Below, in pieces: positions 38,800 through 48,942 of a DNA stretch of 64,000 bases. The number at the start of each line of letters is the position of its first letter. The first letter of the stretch is position 1. Origin of the DNA: Pedococcus dokdonensis. GTDB lineage: Bacteria > Actinomycetota > Actinomycetes > Actinomycetales > Dermatophilaceae. The notes beneath the pieces were generated by a model. That model saw only the letters and a list, made by a program, of their open reading frames with translations. It made no database searches and was not told the origin of the DNA. The DNA is taken from contig NZ_LT629711.1 of assembly GCF_900104525.1 (NCBI RefSeq), positions 2,170,001 to 2,234,000 on the forward strand, written 5' to 3'. Both the position numbers and the translations under genes were made by a program.

Positions 38800-40434
38800 C
38801 TAGTGGAAGAAGTGGCGGGTGCCGGTGAAGTACATCGTGACGCCCGCGGCCTCGGCCGCCGCCACGACCTCCTCGTCCCGCACCGACCCACCCGGGGCGA
38901 CAACGGCCCGGACACCGGCGTCGAGCAGCACCTGCAACCCGTCGGCGAAGGGGAAGAACGCGTCGGAGGCGGCCACCGCACCACGCGCCCGGTCAGCCCC
39001 CTCGGCGTTCGCCCGAGAGACCGCGAGGTGGCACGAGTCGACCCGGTTGACCTGGCCCATGCCGATGCCGACCGAGCCGCCGTCCCTGGCGAGCAGGATC
39101 GCGTTCGACTTCACCGCGCGCACCGCCCGCCAGGCGAACTGCAGGTCGGCCAGGGTTGCCGCGTCCGCCGCCTGGCCGGCCACCAGCCGCCAGTGCGCGG
39201 CGTCGTCGCCGCCGGGCACGTCACCGGACACCACGGCGTCGATCCGGTCGGGCAGCTGCACCAGCAGGCCACCGCTGATCGGTCGCGTCTCGATCGGGTC
39301 CCGGAACTTCGCCATGTCGGCGGGCAGCTGGAGCAGGCGGCGGTTCTTCTTCTCCCGCAACACCTCCAGCGCGTCGTCGTCGAACGACGGCGCGGCGATC
39401 ACCTCACTGAAGGTCTCGTTCGCGGCGAGCGCCATCGCCTTGGTGACCGGCACGTTGGTGGCGATGATGCCGCCGTAGGCGGACACGGGGTCGCAGGCGT
39501 GCGCGGCGGCATACGCGACCTCGACGGTGGCGCCCACGGCGATGCCGCAAGGGTTGGCGTGCTTGATGATCGCGACGGTCGGCTGGTCGCCCTGGTCGTG
39601 GGCGGCGCGCACGGCGGCGTCGGTGTCGATGTAGTTGTTGTAGGACATCTCCTTGCCGTGCAGCTGCTCGGCCGAGGCGACGCCGGGACGCCAGTGCCGG
39701 TAGAGGGCGGCCGGCTGGTGCGGGTTCTCGCCGTATCGCAGGACGTTGGCGCGCTGGAACGTCGCGCCGGTCCAGGCCGGGAAGCCGGTGCCGTCGCTGG
39801 TGTCGACGTAGGCGTTGCCCATCCAGTTCGCGACCGCGTTGTCGTAGTCGGCGGTGTGCACGAAGGCCTGCGCGGCCAGCCGCTTGCGCTCGGTCAGCGT
39901 GAAGCCACCGTCCGCGACCGCCGCCAGCACCGCCGGGTATGCCGTGGTGTCGGTGACGACCGCGACGCTCGGGTGGTTCTTGGCCGCGGCCCGCACCATG
40001 GAGGGGCCGCCGATGTCGATCTGCTCGATCACCTCGTCGGGACCCGCGCCGGACGCCACCGTCTCGCGGAACGGGTAGAGGTTCACCACGACCAGCTCGA
40101 ACGGCTCCACGCCGAGGTCGGCCAGCTGGGCGACGTGGTCGGGCTTGCGGGTGTCGGCGAGGATGCCCGCGTGGACGCGGGGGTGCAGGGTCTTGACCCG
40201 GCCCTCCAGGCACTCGGGGAAGCCGGTGAGGTCCTCGACCTTCGTGACCGGCAGACCCAGCCCTTCGATGAGGGCGGCCGAGCCACCGGTCGACACCAGG
40301 GCGACGCCGGCCTCGTGCAGGCCCCGGGCGAGGTCCTCGAGCCCGGTCTTGTCGTAGACCGAGACCAGGGCGCGGCGGATCGGGCGACGGCCCTGGTCCT
40401 CGGGGGTGGGGGTGGAGGCTGGCTGCTCGGTCAC
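38800..40434 (-). CDS. purH: Bifunctional AICAR formyltransferase/IMP cyclohydrolase
   Basis: PurH performs the last two steps of de novo IMP synthesis, formylating AICAR with 10-formyl-THF and closing the ring. The 544-residue protein has the N-terminal IMP cyclohydrolase domain ([22 protein letters not shown]) and the C-terminal transformylase with [18 protein letters not shown] and the final [29 protein letters not shown] Pro/Thr-rich N-terminal extension of about 20 residues precedes the usual start. The GTG at 40434 overlaps the purN stop by 4 nt. The folD gene, normally close by in relatives, lies 29 kb away across the accessory block. Confidence 0.96.
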   Translation of the reverse strand: MTEQPASTPTPEDQGRRPIRRALVSVYDKTGLEDLARGLHEAGVALVSTGGSAALIEGLGLPVTKVEDLTGFPECLEGRVKTLHPRVHAGILADTRKPDHVAQLADLGVEPFELVVVNLYPFRETVASGAGPDEVIEQIDIGGPSMVRAAAKNHPSVAVVTDTTAYPAVLAAVADGGFTLTERKRLAAQAFVHTADYDNAVANWMGNAYVDTSDGTGFPAWTGATFQRANVLRYGENPHQPAALYRHWRPGVASAEQLHGKEMSYNNYIDTDAAVRAAHDQGDQPTVAIIKHANPCGIAVGATVEVAYAAAHACDPVSAYGGIIATNVPVTKAMALAANETFSEVIAAPSFDDDALEVLREKKNRRLLQLPADMAKFRDPIETRPISGGLLVQLPDRIDAVVSGDVPGGDDAAHWRLVAGQAADAATLADLQFAWRAVRAVKSNAILLARDGGSVGIGMGQVNRVDSCHLAVSRANAEGADRARGAVAASDAFFPFADGLQVLLDAGVRAVVAPGGSVRDEEVVAAAEAAGVTMYFTGTRHFFH

Positions 40435-41042
40435 GGAATGGTGGCCTTCCCATCGGAAACGGTGATTCCTTCGCGGGCCGCCCGGCCCACGATCTCGACG
40501 AGCAGCGGGTGCTCGACGGCCTTGATGCGCTCATGGAGCGTGGCCTCGGTGTCGTCGGGCTCGACGTCCACGGTGGCCTGGGCGAGGACCGGGCCGGTGT
40601 CGACCCCGGCGTCGACGACGTGCACCGTGCACCCGGTCTGCGTGGCGCCGGCGGCCAGCGCGTCGCGCACCGCGTGGGCGCCAGGGAACGCCGGCAGCAG
40701 CGCCGGGTGGGTGTTGAGCACGGTCCAGCGGCCGAGGACCTCGGGGCCCAGCAGCTTCATGAACCCGGCCGACACCACCAGCGCCGGCTGGTGGTCGGCG
40801 ATCCGCGCCGCGAGCGCGGCATCCCACTCGGCGCGCGTGTCGTAGTCCTCCACCCGGCAGACGAAGACCGTGATGCCGGCCGCCCCCGCGCGGTGCAGCC
40901 CGGCGATGCCGGCCCGGTCGCCGCCGACAGCCAGGATCCGCACGCCGTAGGCGGGGTCGGCGCTGGCGTCGATGAGGGCCTGGAGGTTGGTGCCCGATCC
41001 GGAGACGAGCACGACGATCCCGGTCGGCTCGGGGGCAGTCAC
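40431..41042 (-). CDS. purN: Phosphoribosylglycinamide formyltransferase
   Basis: PurN formylates GAR with 10-formyl-THF in purine synthesis. The 203-residue protein starts [14 protein letters not shown] (phosphate loop) and carries the catalytic set in [18 protein letters not shown] and the later [16 protein letters not shown]. The GTG at 41042 gives the usual length, though no good Shine-Dalgarno precedes it. It is the first gene of a coupled purN-purH pair. It starts 58 nt after the end of the F420-type oxidoreductase on the same strand, so read-through from there is possible. Confidence 0.95.
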   Translation of the reverse strand: MTAPEPTGIVVLVSGSGTNLQALIDASADPAYGVRILAVGGDRAGIAGLHRAGAAGITVFVCRVEDYDTRAEWDAALAARIADHQPALVVSAGFMKLLGPEVLGRWTVLNTHPALLPAFPGAHAVRDALAAGATQTGCTVHVVDAGVDTGPVLAQATVDVEPDDTEATLHERIKAVEHPLLVEIVGRAAREGITVSDGKATIP

Positions 41043-41100
41043 GCGGGAGAGGATACCGAGCGGCGGCCCGCGACCCGCACCCGCGTCCACGTCGCCGCGC

Positions 41101-42081
41101 TCAGGGAGCGGCGGCGCGCAGCCTGTCGAGCAGCGGTCCGGCCGCCTCGTCGAGGAACTGCTGCTGCCCTTCGTCGCCGACCTGCACGAGGGCGATGTCG
41201 GTGAACCCTGCCTCCCAGTACGCCGAGACCGCCTCGACGACCTGGTCGAGGTCCGGCCCGCAGGGGATCGACTCGGCGACGTCCTCGGGGGTGACGAACT
41301 GCGTGGCCCCGGCGAACCCGGCAGGCGTCGGCAGGTCGGCGTTGACCGCCCAGCCCCCGCCGAACCAGCGGAACTGCTCGTGCGCCCGCTGCTTGGCGCG
41401 CTCGGCGTCACGGTCCCAGCAGATCGGGACCTGCCCGATCGCGCGCGGCGTGGGAGCCCGGTCCGGGCGGGAGCCGAGGAAGCCCTCGATGAGCTCCCGC
41501 TCCGGCTGCACGGCGATGACGTGGTCGGCCAGCGGCCCGAACCGCTCGAAGGACTTCTCCCCCGAGACCGCCACGCCGATCGGCACCGCGCCGTCGGGGC
41601 AGTCCCAGATGCGCGCCGAGTCGACCCTGAAGTAGGCGCCCTCCCAGGTGACGAGCTCGCCGGTGTGCAGCTCACGGATGATGTGGATCGCCTCCTCGAG
41701 CATGTCCTGACGAGCGGCGACCATGGGCCAGCCCTCGCCGACGACGTGCTCGTTGAGGTTCTCGCCACTGCCGAGCCCGAGCGTGAACCTGCCCTCGCTC
41801 AGCAGCTGGAGCGTGGCGGCCTTCTGGGCCACGACGGCCGGCTCGTAGCGGATCGTCGGGCAGGTCACGTAGGTCATCAGCTCGAGCCGCTGCGTCGCCT
41901 GCGCGACCGCTCCGAGCACCGTCCACGCGTATGGTGCGTGGCCCTGTTCGGTGAGCCACGGCGAGTAGTGGTCACTGCTCACCGCGAAGTCGAAGCCCTG
42001 GGCCTCGGCGTCCACGGCATACCCCACGAGCTCACGGGGGCCGGACTGCTCGGTCATGAGGGTGTAGCCGAATCGGGTCAT
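41101..42081 (-). CDS. LLM-class flavin/F420-dependent oxidoreductase
   Basis: This 326-residue TIM-barrel protein belongs to the luciferase-like family, in the F420-dependent branch related to glucose-6-phosphate dehydrogenase FGD (TIGR03557-like). SSDHYSPW near residue 35, LGLGSGENLNEHVVGEGWP and the conserved WEGAYFRVDSARIWDCP are typical. It should use F420 in a hydride transfer to an unknown substrate. It starts at the ATG at 42081; upstream lies a hairpin of the TCGAGGT type. Confidence 0.88.
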   Translation of the reverse strand: MTRFGYTLMTEQSGPRELVGYAVDAEAQGFDFAVSSDHYSPWLTEQGHAPYAWTVLGAVAQATQRLELMTYVTCPTIRYEPAVVAQKAATLQLLSEGRFTLGLGSGENLNEHVVGEGWPMVAARQDMLEEAIHIIRELHTGELVTWEGAYFRVDSARIWDCPDGAVPIGVAVSGEKSFERFGPLADHVIAVQPERELIEGFLGSRPDRAPTPRAIGQVPICWDRDAERAKQRAHEQFRWFGGGWAVNADLPTPAGFAGATQFVTPEDVAESIPCGPDLDQVVEAVSAYWEAGFTDIALVQVGDEGQQQFLDEAAGPLLDRLRAAAP

Positions 42082-42103
42082 GGAAGGCCCATACCCTCCC
42101 GCG

Positions 42104-42144
42104 TCGAGGTAAACACGCCGGGGATCTCCGGCGTGTTACCTCGA
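42104..42144. terminator. Hairpin between the DUF6350 gene and the F420 oxidoreductase gene
   Basis: TCGAGGTAAACACGCCGG (42104-42121) pairs with CCGGCGTGTTACCTCGA (42128-42144) with one bulged A and a 6-nt loop. It shares the outer TCGAGGT/ACCTCGAA arms with the hairpin at 32596-32642 while the inner stem differs. It may end the DUF6350 transcript. Confidence 0.7.
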
Positions 42145-42172
42145 ACCGCGGGTCAGCGGGGATCGGGCTGGG

Positions 42173-43408
42173 TCAGCGGCGGAGCTTCCAGCGGTCCCAG
42201 AGGAGCACCAGGCCGGCGCCCAGAGTGAGCTCGACCAGCAGGGCCAGCGTCATCGCCCCGGCCGGCGCCCCGATGTCGGCGAGCCGGGCGGTGCCCAGCG
42301 AACCGCCGCCGAGCACGTCGAGCAGCCCGACGCCCCCGGCCGCGAGGACGACGGCGGTGCCGGCGACGGTCAGCTTGGTGCGTTCGGTCGAGAGCCTGGC
42401 CACGGCCCGCAGCGACCGCCAGCCGACGAAGGCGCCCACGGCCACCGGCAGCAGCACGACCAGCGGCAGCCACCCCGGGAAGGCCCCGGGCTGCGGCAGC
42501 GCCCCGAACGCCGGGACCATCGGCATCAGCGAGGTGCGGCTGCCGGTCCAGGTCGCCGACGCGCCGTCGACCGCGGAGAAGCCGGTGCCGGCGCCGAACG
42601 AGACCGCCCACAGTGCGAGGTTGGGCAGGACGGCGAGCTGGGCCAGGATCAGTGCCGCTCCCCCGACGACCCCCGGCGCGAGCTCGGCCTGCAGGTGCCG
42701 GACCTCTCCGAAGCGGACCACCAGCAGCACCAGACAGGTCGCCGTGCCGAGTGCGACCAGCAGCCCAGCGCCTTCGATCCCCGGCCGCAGGGCTCGGCGG
42801 ACCGCCTCGGGCAGCCAGCCCGGGCGGCGCAGCGCGGGCCCGGCGAGCTCGGGCCGACCGCGGACCAGCCGCGCCAGCGCGAGCAGGACGGCGAGCACCG
42901 GCACGACCAGCACGGGCAGGACCAGGGTCCACACCACCGGGTGGGGACCGGCCAGGAAGGCGACGAGCACCCAGAGAAGGGCGCCCGCGGCATACCCGGC
43001 GCCCCAGGCGAGCAGCGCGGCGGCGAGCGGACGGTGCAGCAGGTCGCGTGCGAGGCGGATGGTGCGCGCGTCGGCGGCCTCGCGCGCCGCCCGGGTGGCC
43101 GCCCACGCGCCGACGCCCACGCTGACGGCGAACCCGAGCAGGGGGACGACGGTCACCTGCGTCGCACCGAGCACCAGGTGGGCACCTCCGGCGAGCAGCC
43201 AGAGCCCGGCCCCGACCCCCAGCGAGCTGGTCCAGGAGACCGTGCTCTCGGAGGCGGCGACCCACACGAGGAGGGCCGGCAGGACGTAGACCATCGCCGA
43301 CCCGAGCGCCGCCAGCGCCCCTGCCACCAGGGCCCGGGGGTGCACGGCAGAGCCGGGCCCGTCGCCGGTCGACGAGGTCCCCGCCCTCAGCAGCTCCATC
43401 ACAGTCAT
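42173..43408 (-). CDS. DUF6350-type multi-spanning membrane protein
   Basis: This 411-residue integral membrane protein has about 9-10 hydrophobic helices and short Arg-rich loops. It matches the actinobacterial family found next to purN (DUF6350), as here. Function is unknown; no catalytic motif is visible. I start at the ATG at 43408, before MELLRAG; the longer in-frame upstream part looks non-coding. It is divergent from the sigma factor gene with 171 nt between. Confidence 0.78.
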   Translation of the reverse strand: MTVMELLRAGTSSTGDGPGSAVHPRALVAGALAALGSAMVYVLPALLVWVAASESTVSWTSSLGVGAGLWLLAGGAHLVLGATQVTVVPLLGFAVSVGVGAWAATRAAREAADARTIRLARDLLHRPLAAALLAWGAGYAAGALLWVLVAFLAGPHPVVWTLVLPVLVVPVLAVLLALARLVRGRPELAGPALRRPGWLPEAVRRALRPGIEGAGLLVALGTATCLVLLVVRFGEVRHLQAELAPGVVGGAALILAQLAVLPNLALWAVSFGAGTGFSAVDGASATWTGSRTSLMPMVPAFGALPQPGAFPGWLPLVVLLPVAVGAFVGWRSLRAVARLSTERTKLTVAGTAVVLAAGGVGLLDVLGGGSLGTARLADIGAPAGAMTLALLVELTLGAGLVLLWDRWKLRR

Positions 43409-43579
43409 TGCCGGCCCATCGTCTCCGACGGCCCGTGCTGAGCCGGCGTGCAACGCCGACGGCGGCCGAGAAATGTCCGAACGCGCCGCAACCTGAGTTC
43501 GCACCAGCGCGTCTGCTGCGGTGTGATGGCCATGGTGCAACCGAGCGGCGCTTCAGCGCTGCGGCATGGGGAGGTGACG

Positions 43580-44080
43580 ATGGGCGCGCAGCCCGCCGAG
43601 GCGGAGTTCGACGCGTTCTACCGCGACACCTCCCGGCGAGTCGTGCACCTGGTCTACGCGTTCACCGGCGACCTCACCGTGGCCCAGGACGCCACGCAGG
43701 AGGCGTACGCCAAGGCGTGGCAGCAGTGGTCCACCGTCCGCACCCACGACGACCCGCTCGCGTGGGTGCGCACCGTCGCCCGCCGGGTGGCGATCTCGGG
43801 GTGGCGCAAGAAGACCACCCAGGACCGCGCCTACGAGCGGCACGGCGCGCACGACACGACCGGCCCGCCGACCGAGGACCGGGTGGCGGTGGTCGCCGCG
43901 ATGCGGACCCTGCCCCAGCCGGTCCGCGAGGCCGTGGCCATGCACTACATCGGCGACCTGAGCATCGAGCAGATCGCCCACGAGACCAACACCCCCGCAG
44001 GCACCATCAAGGCGCGCCTGCACCGGGGCCGCGCGCAGCTCGCGCAGGCCCTCGCGCACGAGGAGAACCACCATGGCTGA
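43580..44080 (+). CDS. SigE-family RNA polymerase sigma factor (ECF type)
   Basis: This 166-residue sigma factor has region 2 (FDAFYRDTSRRVVHLVYAFTGDLTVAQDATQEAYAKAW) and region 4 (LPQPVREAVAMHYIGDLSIEQIAHETNTPAGTIKARLHRGR) joined by a short linker. It fits the actinobacterial SigE-family of ECF factors. The ATG at 43580 follows GGGGAGGTG. It overlaps the downstream membrane protein gene by 8 nt, and that protein is probably its anti-sigma partner or a sensor. Confidence 0.92.
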   Translation: MGAQPAEAEFDAFYRDTSRRVVHLVYAFTGDLTVAQDATQEAYAKAWQQWSTVRTHDDPLAWVRTVARRVAISGWRKKTTQDRAYERHGAHDTTGPPTEDRVAVVAAMRTLPQPVREAVAMHYIGDLSIEQIAHETNTPAGTIKARLHRGRAQLAQALAHEENHHG

Positions 44081-45494
44081 GCACGAGGACTGGACGGCGC
44101 AGGACGACGCCCAGCTGCGCGCTGCCCTGGCGTCGCTGCGCACCGAGGTCGAGGCCGCGCCTCTGCCCGATGTCCGCTTCGTCAAGGCCAGGGGGCGTGC
44201 GCTGCGGCGCCGCCGGTTTCTCGCGACCAGTGCGGCCGCCGCGGCGGCGCTGATCGTCGCCGGTGGCATCGGGTATGCCGTGTGGTCACCTGCCAGCGAC
44301 CGCTCACCGATCGTGCCGGCCACCTCCGCGGCGAAGTCCGCCACGCCCTCGCCCTCGCCCACGACGTCGTCGTCCCTCGACCAGCCCGGCGCCCTCCCCC
44401 TCCTCCAGGAGTGGACCACGGCGCTCGACCTCCAGGGCGACGCACGGATGACGACCCAGGACCCGAAGTCGGGCGACTACCGGTCGTTCGAGTGCCTGAC
44501 CAGCGTGCCGACCGGGCAGAGGCTGCGCCAGGAGATCACGCTCGACGCGGGTGGCTTCCAGGGTGGGCAGACCCAGTTCGCCGTCTCGTCCAAGCTCGAT
44601 CCCGAGACAGTGGCCCAAGGGCTCACCGGTGACATCTCCCAGTGCCAGCAAGGCCCCGACTTCAAGGTCAACCGCCTCGACGACACCGACGCCGGCTCGC
44701 TGTACTCCTACACCGCCGGCGACGCGGGATCGGGGTGGTTCGCGGTGGTCACCGGGAACTCCGACGTCGCGCTGATCCAGATCGCCGACCCCACCGCTAC
44801 GAAGTCGCGGTTCACGCTCGCCCAGGTCACCGCCCTCGCCGAGGTGGCCAAGGAGCGACTGGCACGCTACGGCTCGGCATCTGCCGCGGCCACCACTGCC
44901 CCGCCCGCGTCGGGACCCGAGGCGATCAACCAGCAGATGACCGTCACCGGACCCGACCCGGTCCCGTCGTCGAACCTCTTCGTCGCCGCGTCGCAGTGGG
45001 CATCACAGGGGCTGACCAACGGTGTCGGAGCCAGCGACGGTCCCGGGGCGCTCGAGGGGTCTACCGCGGTCGCCAGCTGCGAGACCGACGACCAGCAGGC
45101 CGGCATCGGCGGCCGGGTCGGGGTCGTCTCGATCCGCTCCGGCACCGGCGCCACCAGCTACATCGGCCGGCAGCGTGTCCAGCTCGACGACGCGACCGAC
45201 GCGGCGGTGCAGAAGGACTACGTCAGCGCGCGGCTCGCCGAGGCCAAGGCCCTCTACGCCAAGGGCTGCGACGGCGCCAACTACACGGTCAAGTCCACAC
45301 CCGGCCCGACGGACGGCACGTTCCGGCTCGAGACCGTCTTCAACGACGGCTCGGACACGCTGTCCGAGTGGGTCGGCGTCACGGCCCAGCGGACCCCCGG
45401 CGCAGTCAGCACCGTGGTCATCACCGCGACGACCGACCCTGACCGGGCCTTCGCCGAGCTCGACCGGCTGCTCGCCCTGGCCCGACAGAAGTAG
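44073..45494 (+). CDS. Single-pass membrane protein encoded with the sigma factor (possible anti-sigma)
   Basis: This 473-residue protein has a cytoplasmic N-terminus of about 48 residues, one membrane helix at about 49-71, a Ser/Thr/Pro-rich linker and a large outside domain of two repeated halves. Such a topology fits an anti-sigma factor or sensor for the upstream sigma factor, with which it overlaps by 8 nt. I do not see the zinc HxxxCxxC motif of ZAS anti-sigma factors, so the role is inferred only from gene order and topology. Confidence 0.7.
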   Translation: MAEHEDWTAQDDAQLRAALASLRTEVEAAPLPDVRFVKARGRALRRRRFLATSAAAAAALIVAGGIGYAVWSPASDRSPIVPATSAAKSATPSPSPTTSSSLDQPGALPLLQEWTTALDLQGDARMTTQDPKSGDYRSFECLTSVPTGQRLRQEITLDAGGFQGGQTQFAVSSKLDPETVAQGLTGDISQCQQGPDFKVNRLDDTDAGSLYSYTAGDAGSGWFAVVTGNSDVALIQIADPTATKSRFTLAQVTALAEVAKERLARYGSASAAATTAPPASGPEAINQQMTVTGPDPVPSSNLFVAASQWASQGLTNGVGASDGPGALEGSTAVASCETDDQQAGIGGRVGVVSIRSGTGATSYIGRQRVQLDDATDAAVQKDYVSARLAEAKALYAKGCDGANYTVKSTPGPTDGTFRLETVFNDGSDTLSEWVGVTAQRTPGAVSTVVITATTDPDRAFAELDRLLALARQK

Positions 45495-45564
45495 ACCGTC
45501 CCCCAACCACGCCGACCTCCGCGGGAACGCCCTACGCACCCCCACGGCATACCCGCGGACCACG

Positions 45565-45597
45565 CGAGGCCGCCACCCCTGCGGGGTGACGGCCTCG
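45565..45597. terminator. Bidirectional terminator between the sigma-operon and sucD
   Basis: CGAGGCCG (45565-45572) pairs with CGGCCTCG (45590-45597), and an inner ACCCC (45575-45579) pairs with GGGGT (45583-45587). It lies between convergent genes. Confidence 0.75.
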
Positions 45598-45621
45598 TCG
45601 TGAGCCGCGTTGCGGCAGTAG

Positions 45622-46512
45622 CTACTTCTGCAGGCCCTGCATGATCTCGCGCATCAGGTCGGCGGTCGCGGACGGCGTCTTGCCGACCTTGACGCCGGCG
45701 GCCTCGAGGGCTTCCTGCTTGGCGGCAGCGGTGCCCGCGGAGCCGGACACGATGGCGCCCGCGTGGCCCATCGTCTTGCCCTCGGGGGCGGTGAAACCGG
45801 CGACGTAGCCGACCACCGGCTTGGTCACGTGCTCCTTGATGTAGGCCGCGGCCCGCTCCTCGGCGTCGCCGCCGATCTCGCCGATCATCACGATCGCGTC
45901 GGTCTCCGGGTCCTTCTCGAACGCCTCGAGGCAGTCGATGTGGGTGGTGCCGATGATCGGGTCACCGCCGATGCCGACTGCGGAGGAGAAGCCGAACTCC
46001 CGCAGCTCGTACATCATCTGGTAGGTCAGCGTGCCCGACTTGGAGACCAGGCCGATCCGGCCGGCGCCCGCGATGTTCGCCGGGATGATGCCGGCGTTGG
46101 ACTTGCCGGGGCTGATCAGGCCGGGGCAGTTCGGGCCGACGATGCGGGTCGCCTTGCCCTTGCTGTAGTTGTAGAACTCCGCGGAGTCCTTGACCGCGAT
46201 GCCCTCGGTGATGACGACCGCGAGCGGGATCTGCGCGTCGATCGCCTCGACCACGGCGGACTTCGCGAAGGCCGGCGGCACGAAGATGACCGACACGTTG
46301 GCGCCGGTCGCCTCGACGGCCTCGGCGACCGTGCCGTAGACCGGCACCGAGACGCCGCCGTCGAAGTCGACCATCGTGCCCGCCTTGCGCGGGTTGACGC
46401 CACCGACGATGGCGGTCCCGGACGCGAGCATGCGCTGGGTGTGCTTCATGCCCTCGGAGCCGGTCATGCCCTGGACGATGACCTTGGAGTTCTCGTCGAG
46501 AAAGATTGCCAT
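45622..46512 (-). CDS. sucD: Succinyl-CoA ligase, alpha subunit
   Basis: SucD with SucC interconverts succinyl-CoA and succinate with nucleotide triphosphate formation in the TCA cycle. The 296-residue protein has the CoA-binding Rossmann start ([12 protein letters not shown]), [11 protein letters not shown] and the phosphohistidine His250 in [13 protein letters not shown]. The ATG at 46512 lies 25 nt after sucC. Family and length are standard. Confidence 0.96.
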   Translation of the reverse strand: MAIFLDENSKVIVQGMTGSEGMKHTQRMLASGTAIVGGVNPRKAGTMVDFDGGVSVPVYGTVAEAVEATGANVSVIFVPPAFAKSAVVEAIDAQIPLAVVITEGIAVKDSAEFYNYSKGKATRIVGPNCPGLISPGKSNAGIIPANIAGAGRIGLVSKSGTLTYQMMYELREFGFSSAVGIGGDPIIGTTHIDCLEAFEKDPETDAIVMIGEIGGDAEERAAAYIKEHVTKPVVGYVAGFTAPEGKTMGHAGAIVSGSAGTAAAKQEALEAAGVKVGKTPSATADLMREIMQGLQK

Positions 46513-46537
46513 TGGTGTGTTCTCCGGTCCTTGGGCT

Positions 46538-47737
46538 TCAGTTCGTCGGGCTCGGCGTCGCGGCCGAAGCCAGCTCGGCGGCCCTGCGGGCCGCGCCGTC
46601 CATGGTCTCTTCGATGGTCACCAGCGGGTGGTTGGCCTCGGCGAGGATGCGCCGGCCCTCCTCCACGTTGTTGCCGTCGAGGCGGACGACGAGCGGCTTG
46701 GTGGCCTCGTCGCCCAGGTTGTTCAGGGCGCCGACGATGCCGTTGGCCACCGCGTCACAGGCGGTGATGCCGCCGAAGACGTTGACGAAGACCGACTTCA
46801 CCTGCTCGTCGCCGAGGATGATGTGCAGCCCGTTGCTCATGACCTCGGCCGAGGCACCGCCACCGATGTCGAGGAAGTTCGCCGGCTTCGGCTGGCCCGG
46901 GAACTCCTCTCCGGCGTAGGCGACGACGTCGAGGGTGGACATGACCAGCCCGGCTCCGTTGCCGATGATGCCGACGGAGCCGTCGAGCTTGACGTAGTTG
47001 AGGTCCTTCTCCTTGGCGGCGGCCTCGAGCGGGTCGGCGGCGGCCTTGTCCTCGAGGGCCTCGTGGTCGGGGTGGCGGAACCCGGCGTTCTCGTCGAGGG
47101 TCACCTTGCCGTCGAGGGCGACGATGTCGCCGGCCTCGGTCTTGACCAGCGGGTTGACCTCGACCAGCGTCGCGTCCTCGTCGCGGTAGACCTCCCACAG
47201 CTTCTGGAGCACGGGGACGATCTTGGCGCCGGTCTCGTCGTCGAAGCCGGCCGCCGACACGATCTCCTGCGCCTTGGCCTCGTCGATCCCGGTGTTGGGG
47301 TCGACCGCGATGCGGGCGAGGGCCTCGGGGCGCTCGACGGCGAGCTGCTCGATCTCCATCCCGCCCTCCTTGCTGCACATCGCGAGGTAGGTGCGGTTGG
47401 CGCGGTCGAGCAGCACGGAGAAGTAGTACTCCTCGGCGATCTGCGCGCCCTGCGCGATCATCACGGTGCCGACGGTGTGGCCCTTGATGTCCATGCCGAG
47501 GATCGCCTCGGCGTGCTGCTGGGCCTCGTCGGCCGACCTGGCGACCTTGACGCCGCCGGCCTTGCCGCGACCACCGGTCTTGACCTGGGCCTTCACGACG
47601 GTCACGCCGCCGCTCTTGGGGCCGATCTCCTCGGCGGCCGCGCGGGCCGCCTCGGGGGTGGTGGCGGTGGCACCGGCGAGCACCGGCACGCCGTGCGCCT
47701 CGAACATGTCTCGGGCCTGGTATTCGAACAGATCCAC
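46538..47737 (-). CDS. sucC: Succinyl-CoA ligase, beta subunit
   Basis: SucC is the nucleotide-binding beta subunit of succinyl-CoA ligase. The 399-residue protein begins [19 protein letters not shown] with the ATP-grasp domain, includes [18 protein letters not shown], and ends with the ligase domain [19 protein letters not shown]. It starts at the ATG at 47737 and is transcribed with sucD. The 142-nt gap upstream holds its promoter, with CCCAATGGGA-type symmetry near 47828. Confidence 0.96.
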   Translation of the reverse strand: MDLFEYQARDMFEAHGVPVLAGATATTPEAARAAAEEIGPKSGGVTVVKAQVKTGGRGKAGGVKVARSADEAQQHAEAILGMDIKGHTVGTVMIAQGAQIAEEYYFSVLLDRANRTYLAMCSKEGGMEIEQLAVERPEALARIAVDPNTGIDEAKAQEIVSAAGFDDETGAKIVPVLQKLWEVYRDEDATLVEVNPLVKTEAGDIVALDGKVTLDENAGFRHPDHEALEDKAAADPLEAAAKEKDLNYVKLDGSVGIIGNGAGLVMSTLDVVAYAGEEFPGQPKPANFLDIGGGASAEVMSNGLHIILGDEQVKSVFVNVFGGITACDAVANGIVGALNNLGDEATKPLVVRLDGNNVEEGRRILAEANHPLVTIEETMDGAARRAAELASAATPSPTN

Positions 47738-47879
47738 GTCTGACGTCCTCGTCTACGGATGGGGGTGGTTCGACGCCGAGACTAGCCCTGTCGCGGGCGC
47801 GCGGCGCCCTCGGGTGCGGGCCGCAGTGCCCAATGGGACCAATCTCACCGTGAGCGGTGGGTATGCCGCGGGGACCGGG

Positions 47880-48890
47880 TCAGCGGACGGTGACGGACTG
47901 TCCGGGTGCGACGAGCAGGACCCAGACCGCGCCCTCGGGGTCGAAGGTCAGCGGCTCGCCGCCCACCGTGAACGCGGTCGGCGCGGTGACGCCCTTGCGT
48001 GACCACGCACCGGTCCAGACCTTGCCGTCGCGGAGGACGACGGCCTTGCCCTTGCCGACGACGTCGACGACGGGGGTGGGCTGGCCGTTCTTGTCCCGGT
48101 TCCCGGACTGGTGGGTGGCGACGTACTGCACCACGACGGTGCCGGCGGTGTACTGCTTGCCGCCCGGGCTCACCTCCGCGCGACCGTCGGTGGTGATCAG
48201 GTAGGCCTTCCGCTTGGCGCTCCAGGCCAGCGAGACCCGCGACGAGGGCCAGCGGGCGGCGACGGAGGTGGCGGCCTTGCCACCCGCAGGGGCGTCGCCG
48301 TAGCGGAAGCCGATGTCGGCCGGCTCGACACTGCCGCCCGCGCGGGCGAGGAGCTGCTTGGGGTTGCCGATCACGTTGTAGGGCGCCGGCCTGGAGCGGT
48401 CGCGGTGGTAGCCCCGGGAGTTCTGGTCGAAGCTGAGGTTGACCTGCTTGCCGCGGTCGAGGATCCGCTTCGTGTAGCTGGACGACCCGGAGAAGGCCAG
48501 CGCGACCTTGCCGTAGTTGGCCACCAGGTCGACGTCGGACTCCCGCCCGCTGCGCACCGGACCGACCTCGGGGGCCTGGGTGCGGCTGAACACTGCGAGG
48601 AGCCGGGTGAGCCCACCCTCGACCGGCTCGACGTAGACGACGTCGGCCCGGTCGAGTCCGATCCGCGGTCGGGCGGCCGGGGTGTTGTCGATCTTCACTG
48701 CGAGCACCGGGCCACCCGTCAAGGGGACCGGGCCGCTGGGCGTCGGCGCGGGGGTGGTCGTGGCGGCGGTCGTCGTCGTCGGCGTGGTGCTCGTGGGCGC
48801 CGCGGCCGGCTTGTCGCCGGAGCAGGCGGCGAGGCCGAGGGCGGCGACCGTCAGGGCGGCGACGACGGGCAGGGCTGCGTGGCGGGGCAC
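47880..48890 (-). CDS. DUF3048 lipoprotein (YerB-like)
   Basis: This 336-residue protein carries a lipoprotein signal with lipobox LAAC at Cys23, a Thr/Pro-rich linker and a DUF3048 domain (AVKIDNTPAARPRIGLDRADVVYVEPVEGGLTRL). It should be anchored on the outer face of the membrane; the function of the domain is unknown. I start at the GTG at 48890; the GTG at 48896 is also possible. It follows the dehydratase gene by 52 nt on the same strand. Confidence 0.86.
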   Translation of the reverse strand: MPRHAALPVVAALTVAALGLAACSGDKPAAAPTSTTPTTTTAATTTPAPTPSGPVPLTGGPVLAVKIDNTPAARPRIGLDRADVVYVEPVEGGLTRLLAVFSRTQAPEVGPVRSGRESDVDLVANYGKVALAFSGSSSYTKRILDRGKQVNLSFDQNSRGYHRDRSRPAPYNVIGNPKQLLARAGGSVEPADIGFRYGDAPAGGKAATSVAARWPSSRVSLAWSAKRKAYLITTDGRAEVSPGGKQYTAGTVVVQYVATHQSGNRDKNGQPTPVVDVVGKGKAVVLRDGKVWTGAWSRKGVTAPTAFTVGGEPLTFDPEGAVWVLLVAPGQSVTVR

Positions 48891-48942
48891 GGCCACGAGG
48901 ATAGGCGCGATCCGGTCGCGAGCCAGCGCGACGCCCCGGGCG

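Noticed and set aside
41043..41100. ZTP riboswitch upstream of purN
   Set aside because: The gap is only 58 nt and lacks the conserved motifs.
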